DNA of 64,000 nucleotides. Source: Campylobacter concisus. GTDB lineage: Bacteria > Campylobacterota > Campylobacteria > Campylobacterales > Campylobacteraceae. The DNA is taken from positions 806,001 to 870,000 of the forward strand of contig NZ_CP060707.1 of NCBI RefSeq assembly GCF_003048675.2. The letters are read 5' to 3'. This document shows, piece by piece, positions 1 to 8,726 of the stretch (the stretch's first letter is position 1; each line of letters begins with the position of its first letter). Both the position numbers and the translations under genes were made by a program. The notes below the pieces were generated by a model. That model made no database searches and had not been told where the DNA came from. It saw only the letters and a list, made by a program, of their open reading frames with translations.

Positions 1-2
1 TG

Positions 3-722
3 TTTTTACTGATATTAGGCGGTGCGATATTTTTCTTTATGAGCGTGCAAATAGGCAATAACCGCAAGAAACAAGCAAATGTAAATGAGGCTAAATTTCT
101 AGTCTCACTGCTTGCAAAAGTCGCTAAAAGTGACGGCAGGGTTAGCGAGCTAGAGGCTAGGCTGATCACTCAAGTGCTTGATGATCTAAGCCAGAAAGTT
201 AGCGGTGTTAGCGGCGTGCGCGAGTATCTAAAAGAGGTCTATAATAGCCAAAAAGAAAATGTAGATAATGCCTATGAAACCGCCAGAAACTACAAGCGCG
301 CGTTTAATCTAAACTACGATACCTGCGTAGCTAGGCTCACTTTTTTTCTAAATTTAGCCTATATAGATGGAGAATTTAACAAAAGCGAGCAAGATGTTAT
401 AAGAAACATCGCTTATGGATTTGGCATAGATAAAGAGACGCTTGATGAGATAATCTATAAATTTGATAGCTTCTATGGCTCAAGATTTGGGGCAGACCGC
501 GATGAGGTGAGCCAAGAAAACGATGCGTTTGAGGTTTTAGGACTTAGTAAAAATGCAAGCCTTGATGAGGTAAAGGCTCGCTACAAAGAGCTTGTGAGGC
601 AGTATCATCCTGACATTTTGATGGGCAGAGGCGAGAGTAAAGAGGTGATAGAGCGCTCGACTAAGAAGCTTCAGGAGATAAATGAGGCTTATGGGCGATT
701 AAAAGAGAAATTTGGAGTTTAG
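3..722 (+). CDS. DjlA-like membrane co-chaperone (TerB-like + DnaJ domain), 5' end outside window
   Basis: The reading frame is open to the first bases of the window. The codons before the first internal ATG (39) encode a hydrophobic run (FLLILGGAIFFF), so the real start lies upstream and the protein begins with a membrane anchor. A TerB/DjlA-like helical domain follows, with two repeats each carrying an acidic SDG/IDG motif. The last 65 or so residues are a J domain with the HPD tripeptide (QYHPDIL) that stimulates DnaK ATPase. The layout is that of DjlA: inner-membrane anchor with a cytoplasmic J domain. The next gene begins right after its stop codon, implying one transcript. Confidence 0.85.
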   Translation, partial: FLLILGGAIFFFMSVQIGNNRKKQANVNEAKFLVSLLAKVAKSDGRVSELEARLITQVLDDLSQKVSGVSGVREYLKEVYNSQKENVDNAYETARNYKRAFNLNYDTCVARLTFFLNLAYIDGEFNKSEQDVIRNIAYGFGIDKETLDEIIYKFDSFYGSRFGADRDEVSQENDAFEVLGLSKNASLDEVKARYKELVRQYHPDILMGRGESKEVIERSTKKLQEINEAYGRLKEKFGV

Positions 723-1295
723 ATGAAGAAATTTATTATTTTGTTACTAGCGGTGGCTAGCTTTTGTAATGATTTTAAAGTGGTAAATATCGATGGAAAA
801 GAGATAATATTTAAGCTTACTCAAAGCGAGCTTTATCAAGATCAAAGGTTGGTCGTCAGCAACTACGATGTTAAAGATAGCAATGTGAGCATAATATTTG
901 TCGATAAAGATGGCAACAAGAGCGACATTATGTCAGTTCAAGCAAAAAAATTAAATGAAATTAGTGAGTATATCTTTTCGTATGATCGTGGCATAAAGGT
1001 GATGAAATTTAGCTCGAAAAAGCCGATATGCGAGGCGCTTGAGAAAGAGGAACCTGTAAATTTAAGCGTATTAGATGCTAGTTACTTTGATGGTAATCAA
1101 ATTTCAAGTTATGCCTTTAGCGTTGATATCGTCGGTCAAAAGCGTGAAAACTTTGTAGAGAGAAAAGACTATTATATAGATGCAGCTGCAAATGTTATGG
1201 TGACGCTAGAAGCCTTATCGATAAAAAATATCGCAAAGGATATAAAAATGGGGCAGCTTCTGCTTGTAAAAGGTATGTGTTTAACAAAAAGATAA
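723..1295 (+). CDS. Conserved hypothetical exported protein
   Basis: A 190-residue protein with a short N-terminal hydrophobic segment ([15 protein letters not shown]) that looks like a signal peptide or lipoprotein-like leader, followed by a beta-rich, charged domain. I recognise no family. It starts at the base after the preceding DjlA-like stop codon and ends 22 bp before purH, so it is probably co-transcribed with both. Periplasmic location is inferred only from the leader. Confidence 0.65.
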   Translation: MKKFIILLLAVASFCNDFKVVNIDGKEIIFKLTQSELYQDQRLVVSNYDVKDSNVSIIFVDKDGNKSDIMSVQAKKLNEISEYIFSYDRGIKVMKFSSKKPICEALEKEEPVNLSVLDASYFDGNQISSYAFSVDIVGQKRENFVERKDYYIDAAANVMVTLEALSIKNIAKDIKMGQLLLVKGMCLTKR

Positions 1296-1317
1296 AAAAT
1301 TTAATAAAGGAGAAAAA

Positions 1318-2850
1318 ATGAGAGCGTTGCTTAGCGTTAGCGATAAAGAGGGCATTTTGGAGTTTGCAAAGGGGCTAGAAGAGCTTGGCTGGCAGATACT
1401 TTCAACTGGTGGCACCTACAAACTTTTAAAGGATGAGGGCGTCAAAGCTACTGAAGTTAGCGAATTTACGGCGTCGCCTGAGATGTTTGAGGGCAGGGTA
1501 AAGACCCTTCATCCAAAGATACATGGCGGCATCTTGCATAAACGTGACGACGCTACGCACGTGGCTCAGGCAAAAGAGCATGGCATCGAGGGGATTGATC
1601 TGGTTTGCGTAAATTTATATCCATTCAAAGAGACTACGATTAGAACCGATGACTTTGCCGAAATCATCGAAAATATCGACATCGGTGGCCCAGCTATGGT
1701 AAGGAGTGCGGCTAAAAATTTTAAAGACGTCCTTATCGTCACAAGCGTACTTGACTACGATGAAATTTTAAAGCGCTTAAGAGAAAAAAGCGATGATTTT
1801 GAGTTTAGAAGATCGCTGATGATAAAGGCGTTCGAGCATACAGCGGCATATGACAGCATGATCGCAAACTATATGAATGATAGATTTAATGGCGGTTTTG
1901 GCGATGCTAGATTTATCGTGGGAAGCAAGGTTTTTGACACCAGATACGGCGAAAACCCACACCAAAAAGGCGCGCTTTATGAGTTTGATTATTTCTTCAC
2001 AAACAACTTTAGAGCCCTAAAAGGCGAGGCAAGTTTCAATAATATGACCGATATAAATGGCGCACTAATGCTTGCAACTAGCTTTGATGACGCACCAGCA
2101 GTGGCTATCATCAAGCACGCTAACCCTTGCGGCTTTGCGGTAAAAGATACGTTGCTAGAGAGCTACGTGGCAGCGCTTAAGTGCGATCCGATCTCAGCAT
2201 ACGGTGGCGTGGTCGCGATAAATGGCACGCTTGATGAGGAGCTTGCTAAAAAGATAAATGAAATTTACGTTGAAGTAATCATCGCTGCAAATGTTGATGA
2301 TGCCGCGCTTAAGGTATTTGAGAGTAAAAAACGCATCAAAATTTTCACACAAGATAATAAATTTTTAGTGCGTGCAAATGATAAATTTGACTTTAAGCAC
2401 ATCGATGGTGGATTTGTATTTCAAGAAAGAGACTTTGTAAAAGACGAAGAGCTTGAAAATATGAAGCAAATGAGCAAGAAATTTGCAACTGGCAGCGAGC
2501 TAAAAGACGCTCAGATCGCGTGGAAAGTGGCTGCGCTAACGAAGAGCAACTGCGTAGTTTATGTAAAAGATGGCGCTATGGTGGCTATTGGCATGGGTAT
2601 GACTAGCCGTGTGGATGCTGCTCGTGCGGCCGTAGCGAAGGCAAAGGAGCTAAAGATCGACCTAAATGGCTGCGTGCTTGCAAGCGAGGCGTTCTTTCCG
2701 TTTAGAGATAGCATTGACATCGCTAGCAAAGTGGGCGTAAAATGCGTCATTGAGCCAGGCGGCAGTATCAGAGATGATGAGGTGATAGAGGCTGCCGATG
2801 AGCACGGCATGTCGCTATATTTCACTGGCGTTAGACACTTCTTGCACTAA
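1318..2850 (+). CDS. purH: Bifunctional AICAR transformylase / IMP cyclohydrolase
   Basis: PurH performs the last two steps of de novo purine synthesis: formylation of AICAR with 10-formyl-THF, then ring closure to IMP. The 510-residue length is typical. The N-terminal methylglyoxal-synthase-like cyclohydrolase domain shows [11 protein letters not shown] and [15 protein letters not shown]; the C-terminal transformylase domain shows RYGENPHQ, the catalytic KHANPCG and the [11 protein letters not shown] segment. The ATG at 1318 follows an AAAGGAG ribosome site. A GC-rich hairpin lies just after the stop. Confidence 0.97.
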   Translation: MRALLSVSDKEGILEFAKGLEELGWQILSTGGTYKLLKDEGVKATEVSEFTASPEMFEGRVKTLHPKIHGGILHKRDDATHVAQAKEHGIEGIDLVCVNLYPFKETTIRTDDFAEIIENIDIGGPAMVRSAAKNFKDVLIVTSVLDYDEILKRLREKSDDFEFRRSLMIKAFEHTAAYDSMIANYMNDRFNGGFGDARFIVGSKVFDTRYGENPHQKGALYEFDYFFTNNFRALKGEASFNNMTDINGALMLATSFDDAPAVAIIKHANPCGFAVKDTLLESYVAALKCDPISAYGGVVAINGTLDEELAKKINEIYVEVIIAANVDDAALKVFESKKRIKIFTQDNKFLVRANDKFDFKHIDGGFVFQERDFVKDEELENMKQMSKKFATGSELKDAQIAWKVAALTKSNCVVYVKDGAMVAIGMGMTSRVDAARAAVAKAKELKIDLNGCVLASEAFFPFRDSIDIASKVGVKCVIEPGGSIRDDEVIEAADEHGMSLYFTGVRHFLH

Positions 2851-2855
2851 AATTT

Positions 2856-2872
2856 AGGGGCGCTTTGCCCCT
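2856..2872 (+). terminator. Possible terminator after purH
   Basis: AGGGGC / GCCCCT stem with a five-base loop six bases after the purH stop codon. The following tract is only moderately T-rich, so its strength is uncertain. Confidence 0.5.
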
Positions 2873-2901
2873 TACTTCACACTTTATAACTTTAAATTTT
2901 A

Positions 2902-2907
2902 TATAAT
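2902..2907 (+). promoter_or_regulatory. Sigma70 -10 element for msrAB
   Basis: A consensus TATAAT within an A/T tract, 20 bases before the msrAB start and just ahead of its AAGGAG ribosome site. Campylobacter vegetative promoters depend mainly on the -10 box, and no clear -35 is seen. Confidence 0.6.
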
Positions 2908-2927
2908 CCTTCAAAAAAGGAGTTCTC

Positions 2928-3968
2928 ATGAAAAAGATGTTAAATTTTCTCTTGGTTTTGGCGGTATTTTTGAGTGTAAATTTGATGGCAAAAGATGAGT
3001 TTTTAAAGGAGCAGACGATGGCAGGGCAAAATTTGAAAGAAATTTATTTAGCAGGTGGCTGCTTTTGGGGCATGCAGGGATATTTTAAAAAGATATTTGG
3101 CGTGGTGGATACAAAAGTGGGCTACGCAAATGGCAAGAGCGAGAACACGAGCTACCGCGAGCTACATGAGAGCGATCATGCCGAGACACTTTATGTCAAA
3201 TTTGATGAAAATAGGGTCGCTTTGGCTGAAATTTTGGCTCATTTTTTTAGGGTGATCGACCCGACTTCGTTAAACAAACAGGGCAATGACGTTGGCAGGC
3301 AGTATAGAAGCGGGATTTACTATGTTAGCAAGGACGATCTACCTGTTATTGAGAGCTTTATGAAGATAGAGCAAAAGAAATTTAAAGATAAGATCGTGGT
3401 TGAGGTAGCACCTCTTAAGAATTTCATCATTGCCGAGGAGTATCATCAAGACTATCTTGATAAAAACCCTTTTGGATACTGTCATATCGATCTAAATTTA
3501 GCGAGCAAGCCACTTTACGATGAGGCTAAATTTAAGCCGCTTAGCAAAGAGGAGCTAAAGAGAAATTTAAGTAGCGAGCAGTATGCCGTGACGCAGGAGG
3601 CGGCGACTGAGAAGCCATTTAGTAGCGAATATGATAAATTTGACAAAAAGGGCATTTACGTCGATATCACCAGCGGCAAGCCGCTCTTTTCAAGCGCTGA
3701 TAAATTTGATGCGGGATGTGGCTGGCCAAGCTTCACAAAGCCTATCACGACAACGGCGCTTTCATATAGCGAGGATAACTCTTTTATGATGAAAAGGGTT
3801 GAAGTTAGGTCGCAAAACAGCGATGCACACCTTGGGCATGTCTTTGACGATGGACCAAGTGATAAGGGCGGACTAAGATACTGCATAAACGGCGCAAGCC
3901 TTAAATTTATACCGCTTGAGGATATGGCTAGGCTTGGATACGAGGAGTTTATCCCCTACGTTAAGTAG
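2928..3968 (+). CDS. msrAB: Exported fused peptide-methionine sulfoxide reductase MsrA/MsrB
   Basis: Repairs both S- and R-methionine sulfoxide. Residues 1-21 form a signal peptide, pointing to the periplasm. The MsrA domain has the catalytic GCFWG (Cys45). The MsrB domain follows a short linker and has [16 protein letters not shown] and the catalytic Cys near residue 319 in RYCINGASL. The CxxC zinc pair usual near the start of MsrB is absent: [13 protein letters not shown] stands where GxYxCxxCxxPLF would be. It has its own TATAAT and AAGGAG. Confidence 0.95.
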   Translation: MKKMLNFLLVLAVFLSVNLMAKDEFLKEQTMAGQNLKEIYLAGGCFWGMQGYFKKIFGVVDTKVGYANGKSENTSYRELHESDHAETLYVKFDENRVALAEILAHFFRVIDPTSLNKQGNDVGRQYRSGIYYVSKDDLPVIESFMKIEQKKFKDKIVVEVAPLKNFIIAEEYHQDYLDKNPFGYCHIDLNLASKPLYDEAKFKPLSKEELKRNLSSEQYAVTQEAATEKPFSSEYDKFDKKGIYVDITSGKPLFSSADKFDAGCGWPSFTKPITTTALSYSEDNSFMMKRVEVRSQNSDAHLGHVFDDGPSDKGGLRYCINGASLKFIPLEDMARLGYEEFIPYVK

Positions 3969-4011
3969 CTTTTGTTGAAGCAAATCAATGGTTTGAAAAG
4001 TTTAATCAGAG

Positions 4012-4017
4012 TATAAT
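4012..4017 (+). promoter_or_regulatory. Sigma70 -10 element for the DUF2249 module
   Basis: A TATAAT 24 bases before the start codon at 4042, preceding a strong AAAAGGAG ribosome site. It is the only good promoter seen for the three-gene module. Confidence 0.6.
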
Positions 4018-4041
4018 TCTCCAAAATCAAAAGGAGAAAAA

Positions 4042-4380
4042 ATGAGTGAATTTTTCAAAAATGCAGAGCAGTTTAATGTAGAGGGTGCGACGGTGCCGTT
4101 TTATAAATTTAGTGAAAATGGGGTAAATTTTATAGGCTTTGACTCACGTCCTTGCGTGCCACCTGAGCCTATGGTAAATGCGCTTTTGGCGATAAAATTT
4201 GCTGATAAAAACACAAAGATCGTGATGGTAAATCACAAATTTCCAGCTGGGCTCATCCCAAAGATAGAAAAGAGCTTTGATGTGGAGCGCGAGGACCTTG
4301 AGGGCGGGGCTGTGAAGATGACTTTTAGCCTAAAAGAGGGTGCGAGCATAAAAAACATAGACACCAGCCTTTGCCACTAA
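4042..4380 (+). CDS. DUF2249-like small protein
   Basis: A 112-residue soluble protein. FDSRPCVPPEPMVNAL matches the start of DUF2249, where a D-R-PPEP pattern is typical, and the later IVMVNHKFPAGLIP and DVEREDLEGG fit the same TusA-like alpha/beta fold. The biochemical role of this family is unsettled; members often sit near denitrification or nitric-oxide-handling genes. It is followed one base later by a polytopic membrane protein and then a DUF59 gene, so all three probably act together. Two cysteines (in RPCVP and SLCH) could bind sulfur or metal, which is inference. Confidence 0.7.
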   Translation: MSEFFKNAEQFNVEGATVPFYKFSENGVNFIGFDSRPCVPPEPMVNALLAIKFADKNTKIVMVNHKFPAGLIPKIEKSFDVEREDLEGGAVKMTFSLKEGASIKNIDTSLCH

Positions 4381-4381
4381 A

Positions 4382-5572
4382 ATGCTTTTAAACACCTATG
4401 CGCCGCCATTTAAGCTAGTTGGCGGCTACTTTATCGCTGGCATTTTTTTCTTAGCGCTAAGCGTCTCGGCCTTTTTTTACGCTGATTTTGAGGCGATTAG
4501 CTCGCTAAATACGGCTGGCTTTTTGCATATATTTTTCGTGGGCTTTGTGATGAGCATCATCATCGGAGCACTCTATCAGCTAACCTCGGTCATCTTAGAA
4601 AAGCCATTTTTCACGGTCAAAGGGGCTATTTTAAATTTAGCCGTTTTTTGCTTTTCACTGCTTGCTATGAGCTATGCGATGATATTTGGCGAGGGTCAAA
4701 TTTTGCAAGTTGGCGGAGTTTTACTTTTTTTCTCGCTCGTGTTTTTTGGCTCGACTTATGCACTAAGCTTTTTAAATAATCAAAAAAGAAGCTTTGCCGC
4801 CTTTGCGCTCTTTGTATCGGCGATATTTTTGCTAGTTGGCATAACGCTTGGATTTTGCTTAGTGATGATACTTGGCGGCACGCTTATGCTTGATTTTATG
4901 ATGACATTAAAATTTCATGTATATTTTGTGCTGGGCTTTGTATTTTTTGTCATACTTGGGGCCGCAAGCGTGCTTTTACCGATGTTTGCGCTGGCGCATG
5001 ATCTTAAATTTACACTTAGCAAAGCCTCTCTTGCCTGCTATATTTTAGCTGGAGTTTTGCTGGCAATCGATGAAAATTTAGCTATTTTTGCAGTGGCTGT
5101 GGCAGCTTTGCTTTTTATAGCTCAAGCGTTTTATATCTTAAAAAAGCGCGTGAGAAAGGCGTATGACTACTGGAATGTAAATATCGCTCTTTCGCTGCTT
5201 GCCTTGCTTTGCGCTGCTACATTTATGGTTTTTGAAAAGCTAAATTTGGCTGCATTTTTTATGATATATGGCTTTTTGTTTGCTTTTATCGTGGCTCATC
5301 TTTATAAGATCGCGCCATTTCTCATCTGGTATCACTATGTGGCGCCATTTGTTGGCAAGGCAAAAGTGCCGCTGCTTGATGCGATGATATTAAAAAAGGC
5401 TGCATATTTTGCCATAGCTTTTAATGTCATTTCGCTTGTGTGCTATCCTTTGGCGGTTAGCTTTGAGATGAGAAATTTGATCTATGCAAGTATGATTTTT
5501 ATGGTTTTAAGCATCATTTTACTTGCTGTAAATATGATAAATGTTTTTAAATTTACTGGTTTTAAAGGATAA
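4382..5572 (+). CDS. Polytopic membrane protein, heme-copper oxidase subunit I / NnrS-like
   Basis: A 396-residue, very hydrophobic protein with roughly ten to twelve transmembrane helices. Histidines sit inside helices in patterns like those of NnrS and heme-copper subunit I-like proteins: LHIFFVGFVMS, FHVYFVLGFVFF and FLIWYHYVAP. They could ligate haem. It lies one base after the DUF2249 gene and three bases before the DUF59 gene. A role in nitric oxide or other respiratory metal-centre handling is plausible from family and context but not shown. Confidence 0.65.
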   Translation: MLLNTYAPPFKLVGGYFIAGIFFLALSVSAFFYADFEAISSLNTAGFLHIFFVGFVMSIIIGALYQLTSVILEKPFFTVKGAILNLAVFCFSLLAMSYAMIFGEGQILQVGGVLLFFSLVFFGSTYALSFLNNQKRSFAAFALFVSAIFLLVGITLGFCLVMILGGTLMLDFMMTLKFHVYFVLGFVFFVILGAASVLLPMFALAHDLKFTLSKASLACYILAGVLLAIDENLAIFAVAVAALLFIAQAFYILKKRVRKAYDYWNVNIALSLLALLCAATFMVFEKLNLAAFFMIYGFLFAFIVAHLYKIAPFLIWYHYVAPFVGKAKVPLLDAMILKKAAYFAIAFNVISLVCYPLAVSFEMRNLIYASMIFMVLSIILLAVNMINVFKFTGFKG

Positions 5573-5575
5573 AAA

Positions 5576-5872
5576 ATGAAAGAAAAAATTTATGATGCTC
5601 TATCAAATATCGTAGATCCAGAGGTTGGCTTTGACATCGTTTCGCTTGGGCTCATATATGATGCGAGCTGCGATGAAAACGGCAAAGCAAAGGTGACGAT
5701 GACGCTTTCAACTAAGTCTTGCCCGCTTCATGAGATGATACTTGGCTGGGTTGAAACGGCTGTGCTTGGCGTGGAGGGTGTAAAAGAGTGTGAGATCGAC
5801 CTAGTTTGGGAGCCAGAGTGGAATATCCAAATGGCAAGCGATTTTGTAAAAGCACAACTTGGAGTGAATTAA
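5576..5872 (+). CDS. DUF59 / MIP18-family iron-sulfur assembly protein
   Basis: A 98-residue protein with the DUF59 hallmarks: IVDPEVGFDIVSLGLIY at the N-terminus, a central TKSCP carrying the conserved cysteine, and a C-terminal LVWEPEW. Relatives (SufT, PaaD, CIAO2) help build or transfer Fe-S clusters. Placement as third gene of the DUF2249/membrane-protein module suggests it matures a metal centre there. A hairpin terminator follows. Confidence 0.85.
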   Translation: MKEKIYDALSNIVDPEVGFDIVSLGLIYDASCDENGKAKVTMTLSTKSCPLHEMILGWVETAVLGVEGVKECEIDLVWEPEWNIQMASDFVKAQLGVN

Positions 5873-5881
5873 AATTTATTG

Positions 5882-5919
5882 GCTAGAAATTTAGCTTAGT
5901 CAGCAAATTTCTAGCTTTT
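5882..5919 (+). terminator. Terminator after the DUF59 gene
   Basis: Perfect 11-bp stem GCTAGAAATTT / AAATTTCTAGC around a 12-base loop, followed by TTTT. The same AAATTTCTAGC arm is used in the hairpin at 32642-32672. The remaining gene-free DNA to 6091 is AT-rich and shows nothing else I can support. Confidence 0.6.
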
Positions 5920-6091
5920 CTTCTTGAACTTCTACTTTAAATTTTAAAAATATCATAAAAGCGTAGTTAATTTTTTTTGGTGATGCTTAAGCTCTTTAAT
6001 AAATTTACAAATAAATTTATGCAAGTAAAAGCTAAAAAATATAATGCAAGTTTAAGTGTTTGCTGGATTATTGTTAAAATTTTGAATATAT

Positions 6092-6124
6092 TAAAAGGTA
6101 AATTGCAAGATAAACTTGCAATTT
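6092..6124 (-). terminator. Terminator after ftsZ
   Basis: Read on the minus strand, an AAATTGCAAG / CTTGCAATTT stem with a five-base loop followed by ACCTTTT, 25 bases after the ftsZ stop codon. Confidence 0.55.
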
Positions 6125-6148
6125 AACAGGAGAATTTTTAGTTAGGAC

Positions 6149-7288
6149 TTAGTCCATTTGGTGGCGAAGATATGATGGGATATCTAGCTGAGAGATATAC
6201 TCGTCGCTGTTATATCCGCCACTTACTCTTCTTTTTAAAACGATATTTTTATTTAGAAGATCGTTTTCAGGCTCTTGGGCTATTTTTTTTTCTTCACTTT
6301 CTTTTTCTGCACCTTTAAATCCAGTTGCGATGATAGTAACTTCGACTTTATTATCCTCTATGTTTTCATCAGTTGTTGTACCAAAGATCACATCAGCATC
6401 ATCATCAGATGCCTCTTCGATCATTGACATCGCGCTATGAAGATCATCAAGTGAGCAGTTTGGATGCATTTTGAAATGAACTAAAACACCAAGCGCTCCG
6501 TTTATGTTCATATTGTCAAGTAGTGGTGATTGGATAGCATTTTTGATGGCTTCTTGAGCTGCACCATCGCCATAAGCCTCGCCAACGCCCATCAAAGCAT
6601 GACCTCTGTGGCTCATAACTGTTTTTACGTCAGCAAAGTCAAGGTTGATATCGCTGACACCAGAGTCAAGCACGATAGAGCACATACCATTTACCGCTCT
6701 TGCAAGCACCTCATCAACCATTTTAAAGCTCTCTTTGATGCCTGATTTTTTATCTATCAAAGTTAAAAGTCTGTCGTTTGGTATGATAACGATAGAGTCG
6801 CTCTCTTTTCTAAGCTCGCTTAGACCTATATCTGCTAGCTTGCTACGTTTTTTACCCTCAAATGAAAAAGGCATAGTAACAACAGCAACTGTTAGCGCAC
6901 CTATCTCTTTTGCAGCTTGCGCAACAACCGGAGCAGCACCTGTACCTGTACCACCACCAAGACCTGAAGCGATAAACACAACATCAGAAGTTTCAAGAGC
7001 GCTTTTTATCTCTTCGTAGCTCTCTTGTGCAGCTTCTTTGCCAATCTCTGGTCTCATACCAGCGCCAAGACCTTTTGTCTTTTTTTCACCAAGCTGTATC
7101 TTTGTGTGTGCAGGAGAATTGTCAAGTGCCTTAGCATCTGTGTTTGCTATCATTAGATCGATGTCTAAATTTGGATTCTCTCTGATGATGTGGTTTATCA
7201 TATTACCACCGCCACCACCTACGCCTACTACCTTTATCTTTGCGCTATATAGGCTCTTGTTCTCTTCGATTGTGAAACTGTTGCTCAT
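6149..7288 (-). CDS. ftsZ: Cell division GTPase FtsZ
   Basis: FtsZ polymerises into the Z ring at midcell. Visible are VGVGGGGGNM near the N-terminus, the tubulin signature GGGTGTG, the T7-loop region NLDFADV, a variable acidic linker, and the C-terminal LDIPSYLRHQ tail that binds FtsA. The start is set at the ATG at 7288 (MSNSFT), which has a GAGGAGA ribosome site nine bases upstream. An in-frame ATG at 7330 lies inside ftsA and adds a non-conserved leader. About 379 residues. It is the last gene of the ppiD-ftsA-ftsZ minus-strand operon. Confidence 0.97.
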   Translation of the reverse strand: MSNSFTIEENKSLYSAKIKVVGVGGGGGNMINHIIRENPNLDIDLMIANTDAKALDNSPAHTKIQLGEKKTKGLGAGMRPEIGKEAAQESYEEIKSALETSDVVFIASGLGGGTGTGAAPVVAQAAKEIGALTVAVVTMPFSFEGKKRSKLADIGLSELRKESDSIVIIPNDRLLTLIDKKSGIKESFKMVDEVLARAVNGMCSIVLDSGVSDINLDFADVKTVMSHRGHALMGVGEAYGDGAAQEAIKNAIQSPLLDNMNINGALGVLVHFKMHPNCSLDDLHSAMSMIEEASDDDADVIFGTTTDENIEDNKVEVTIIATGFKGAEKESEEKKIAQEPENDLLNKNIVLKRRVSGGYNSDEYISQLDIPSYLRHQMD

Positions 7289-7302
7289 AGTAAAAATTCT
7301 CC

Positions 7303-8721
7303 TCAAAATAGTTGTGTCATGCTGTGCCAAAATTTCTTTAAAGCACTTGGTTTTTTTTCTTGCTTACTTATATCAGCAATATTTGCAAGCTCGTTTTTGT
7401 TGTTTGTTTGCTCTAAATTTATATCCATATTTACAAGCTCAATGCCCTCTTCAAAATCATCCTTATCCTGTTTTTTTGCTTCAAATTTCTCTTTTTTCTC
7501 TTCTTCAAAAATGTTGAAATTTGTTTTTGGCTTTGATCTTAACTCACCTTTATATCTCATCTTTTTTTCTGAGTCTATCTCATAAGGTGTAAATTCACCA
7601 GCGCCATACATACATAAACCGATGGCACAAGAATTTGCTGGATCTCTTAAAATCTCATATAAACCATCCATCTCTTTTGGTCTTGCGATCCTAACTGGCA
7701 TGTTATCAAATATCGCAGAAGCTAGGTCTTTTAACCCATCAAGCTTTGTCATGCCACCAGTTAGTACTATGCCAGCACCAACAAGATCTTTGTATCCACT
7801 ATCTTCAAGCATATTTGCAAGCACCATCACAGTCTCTTCTGCTCTAGCTGAGATGACATTTGATATAACATCAAGTGAAACTTCGTGAGTTTTTTGCTCA
7901 TCGCCAAGTCTTGGAAGCTCGATAAGATCGACTGATTTATTTACCAGTTTGCCATATTCTAGTTTTATCTCTTCAGCTTTTGGTAAAGGGGTATGAAGCG
8001 CCATTGAAAGATCTATGGTTATATTTGCAGAGCCAACGTGTAGATATGAGTTATATCTTAGTGAATTTCCAGCGTGCACTACCATATTACATGTCTCGCC
8101 GCCCATATCTATGAGTGCAACACCAAGTTCTTTTTCATCTTTTGTTAGTGTTGCTATGGCTGATGCGTAACCAGAAAGAACTACATTATCAACCTGCACA
8201 CCTGCTAAATTTACAGCTTTTCTTAGGTTGCTTAGTTGTGATTTTTGGATACTTATGATATGAGTTTGTACTTCAAGTCTAGTGCCATTCATACCGATAG
8301 GATCTTCTATAAATTCTTGTCCATCCACTTTAAAGTTGTAAGGCAAGACATGAAGTTTTTCATATTCTGGGGAAGTCTCGGCATTGTGATCTGCCATCTG
8401 CATGGCACGCTCTATCTCTTTTATACCTATTTCATGATTTGGTATATTTACTACGCCACTGCTATTTACGCTTTTAGTATATTTTCCAGATATCGAAACT
8501 ACTACTCTTTCGTAGTGTGTGCCCGCAACTTTTTGTGCTTCTATAAGTGCATTTTTTATAGATTTTGCAGCTAGTTCGATGTTATTTATAGCACCTTTTT
8601 TTATACCTTGTGCTTTTTCTGTGCCTATTCCTATTATCTTTATGCCATCATCATTTTGCTCTGCTATAACAGCACAAATTTGAAATGATCCGACATCTAT
8701 GCCTAAAATTCTAGTACTCAA
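7303..8721 (-). CDS. ftsA: Cell division protein FtsA
   Basis: Actin-fold ATPase that tethers FtsZ to the inner membrane and recruits the divisome. The 472-residue sequence opens with LGIDVGSFQICAVIAE (phosphate-1), has the SHS2/1C subdomain, LIDMGGETCN (phosphate-2) and IVLTGGMTKLDG (adenosine motif). After a charged linker it ends in an amphipathic KKFWHSMTQLF, the membrane-targeting helix. It lies 14 bases from ftsZ and 5 bases from the upstream PpiD-like gene. Confidence 0.96.
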   Translation of the reverse strand: MSTRILGIDVGSFQICAVIAEQNDDGIKIIGIGTEKAQGIKKGAINNIELAAKSIKNALIEAQKVAGTHYERVVVSISGKYTKSVNSSGVVNIPNHEIGIKEIERAMQMADHNAETSPEYEKLHVLPYNFKVDGQEFIEDPIGMNGTRLEVQTHIISIQKSQLSNLRKAVNLAGVQVDNVVLSGYASAIATLTKDEKELGVALIDMGGETCNMVVHAGNSLRYNSYLHVGSANITIDLSMALHTPLPKAEEIKLEYGKLVNKSVDLIELPRLGDEQKTHEVSLDVISNVISARAEETVMVLANMLEDSGYKDLVGAGIVLTGGMTKLDGLKDLASAIFDNMPVRIARPKEMDGLYEILRDPANSCAIGLCMYGAGEFTPYEIDSEKKMRYKGELRSKPKTNFNIFEEEKKEKFEAKKQDKDDFEEGIELVNMDINLEQTNNKNELANIADISKQEKKPSALKKFWHSMTQLF

Positions 8722-8726
8722 AATTT

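Noticed and set aside
5971..5978. T8 tract, and a G6 tract at 44737-44742, considered as phase-variable homopolymers.
   Set aside because: Neither lies in a gene, and the G tract is shorter than the runs that drive phase variation in Campylobacter.
6019..6126. 35-codon frame before the ftsZ terminator (MQVKAKKYNASLSVCW...).
   Set aside because: No ribosome site, and it ends inside the terminator hairpin; composition explains it.
7289..7330. Alternative ftsZ start 14 codons upstream at 7330.
   Set aside because: It lies within ftsA, has no ribosome site at the right spacing and adds non-conserved residues; the ATG at 7288 has GAGGAGA.
7038..7517. 159-codon plus-strand frame crossing the ftsZ-ftsA junction.
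   Set aside because: Antisense shadow of two well-identified genes, with no ribosome site and no family resemblance.
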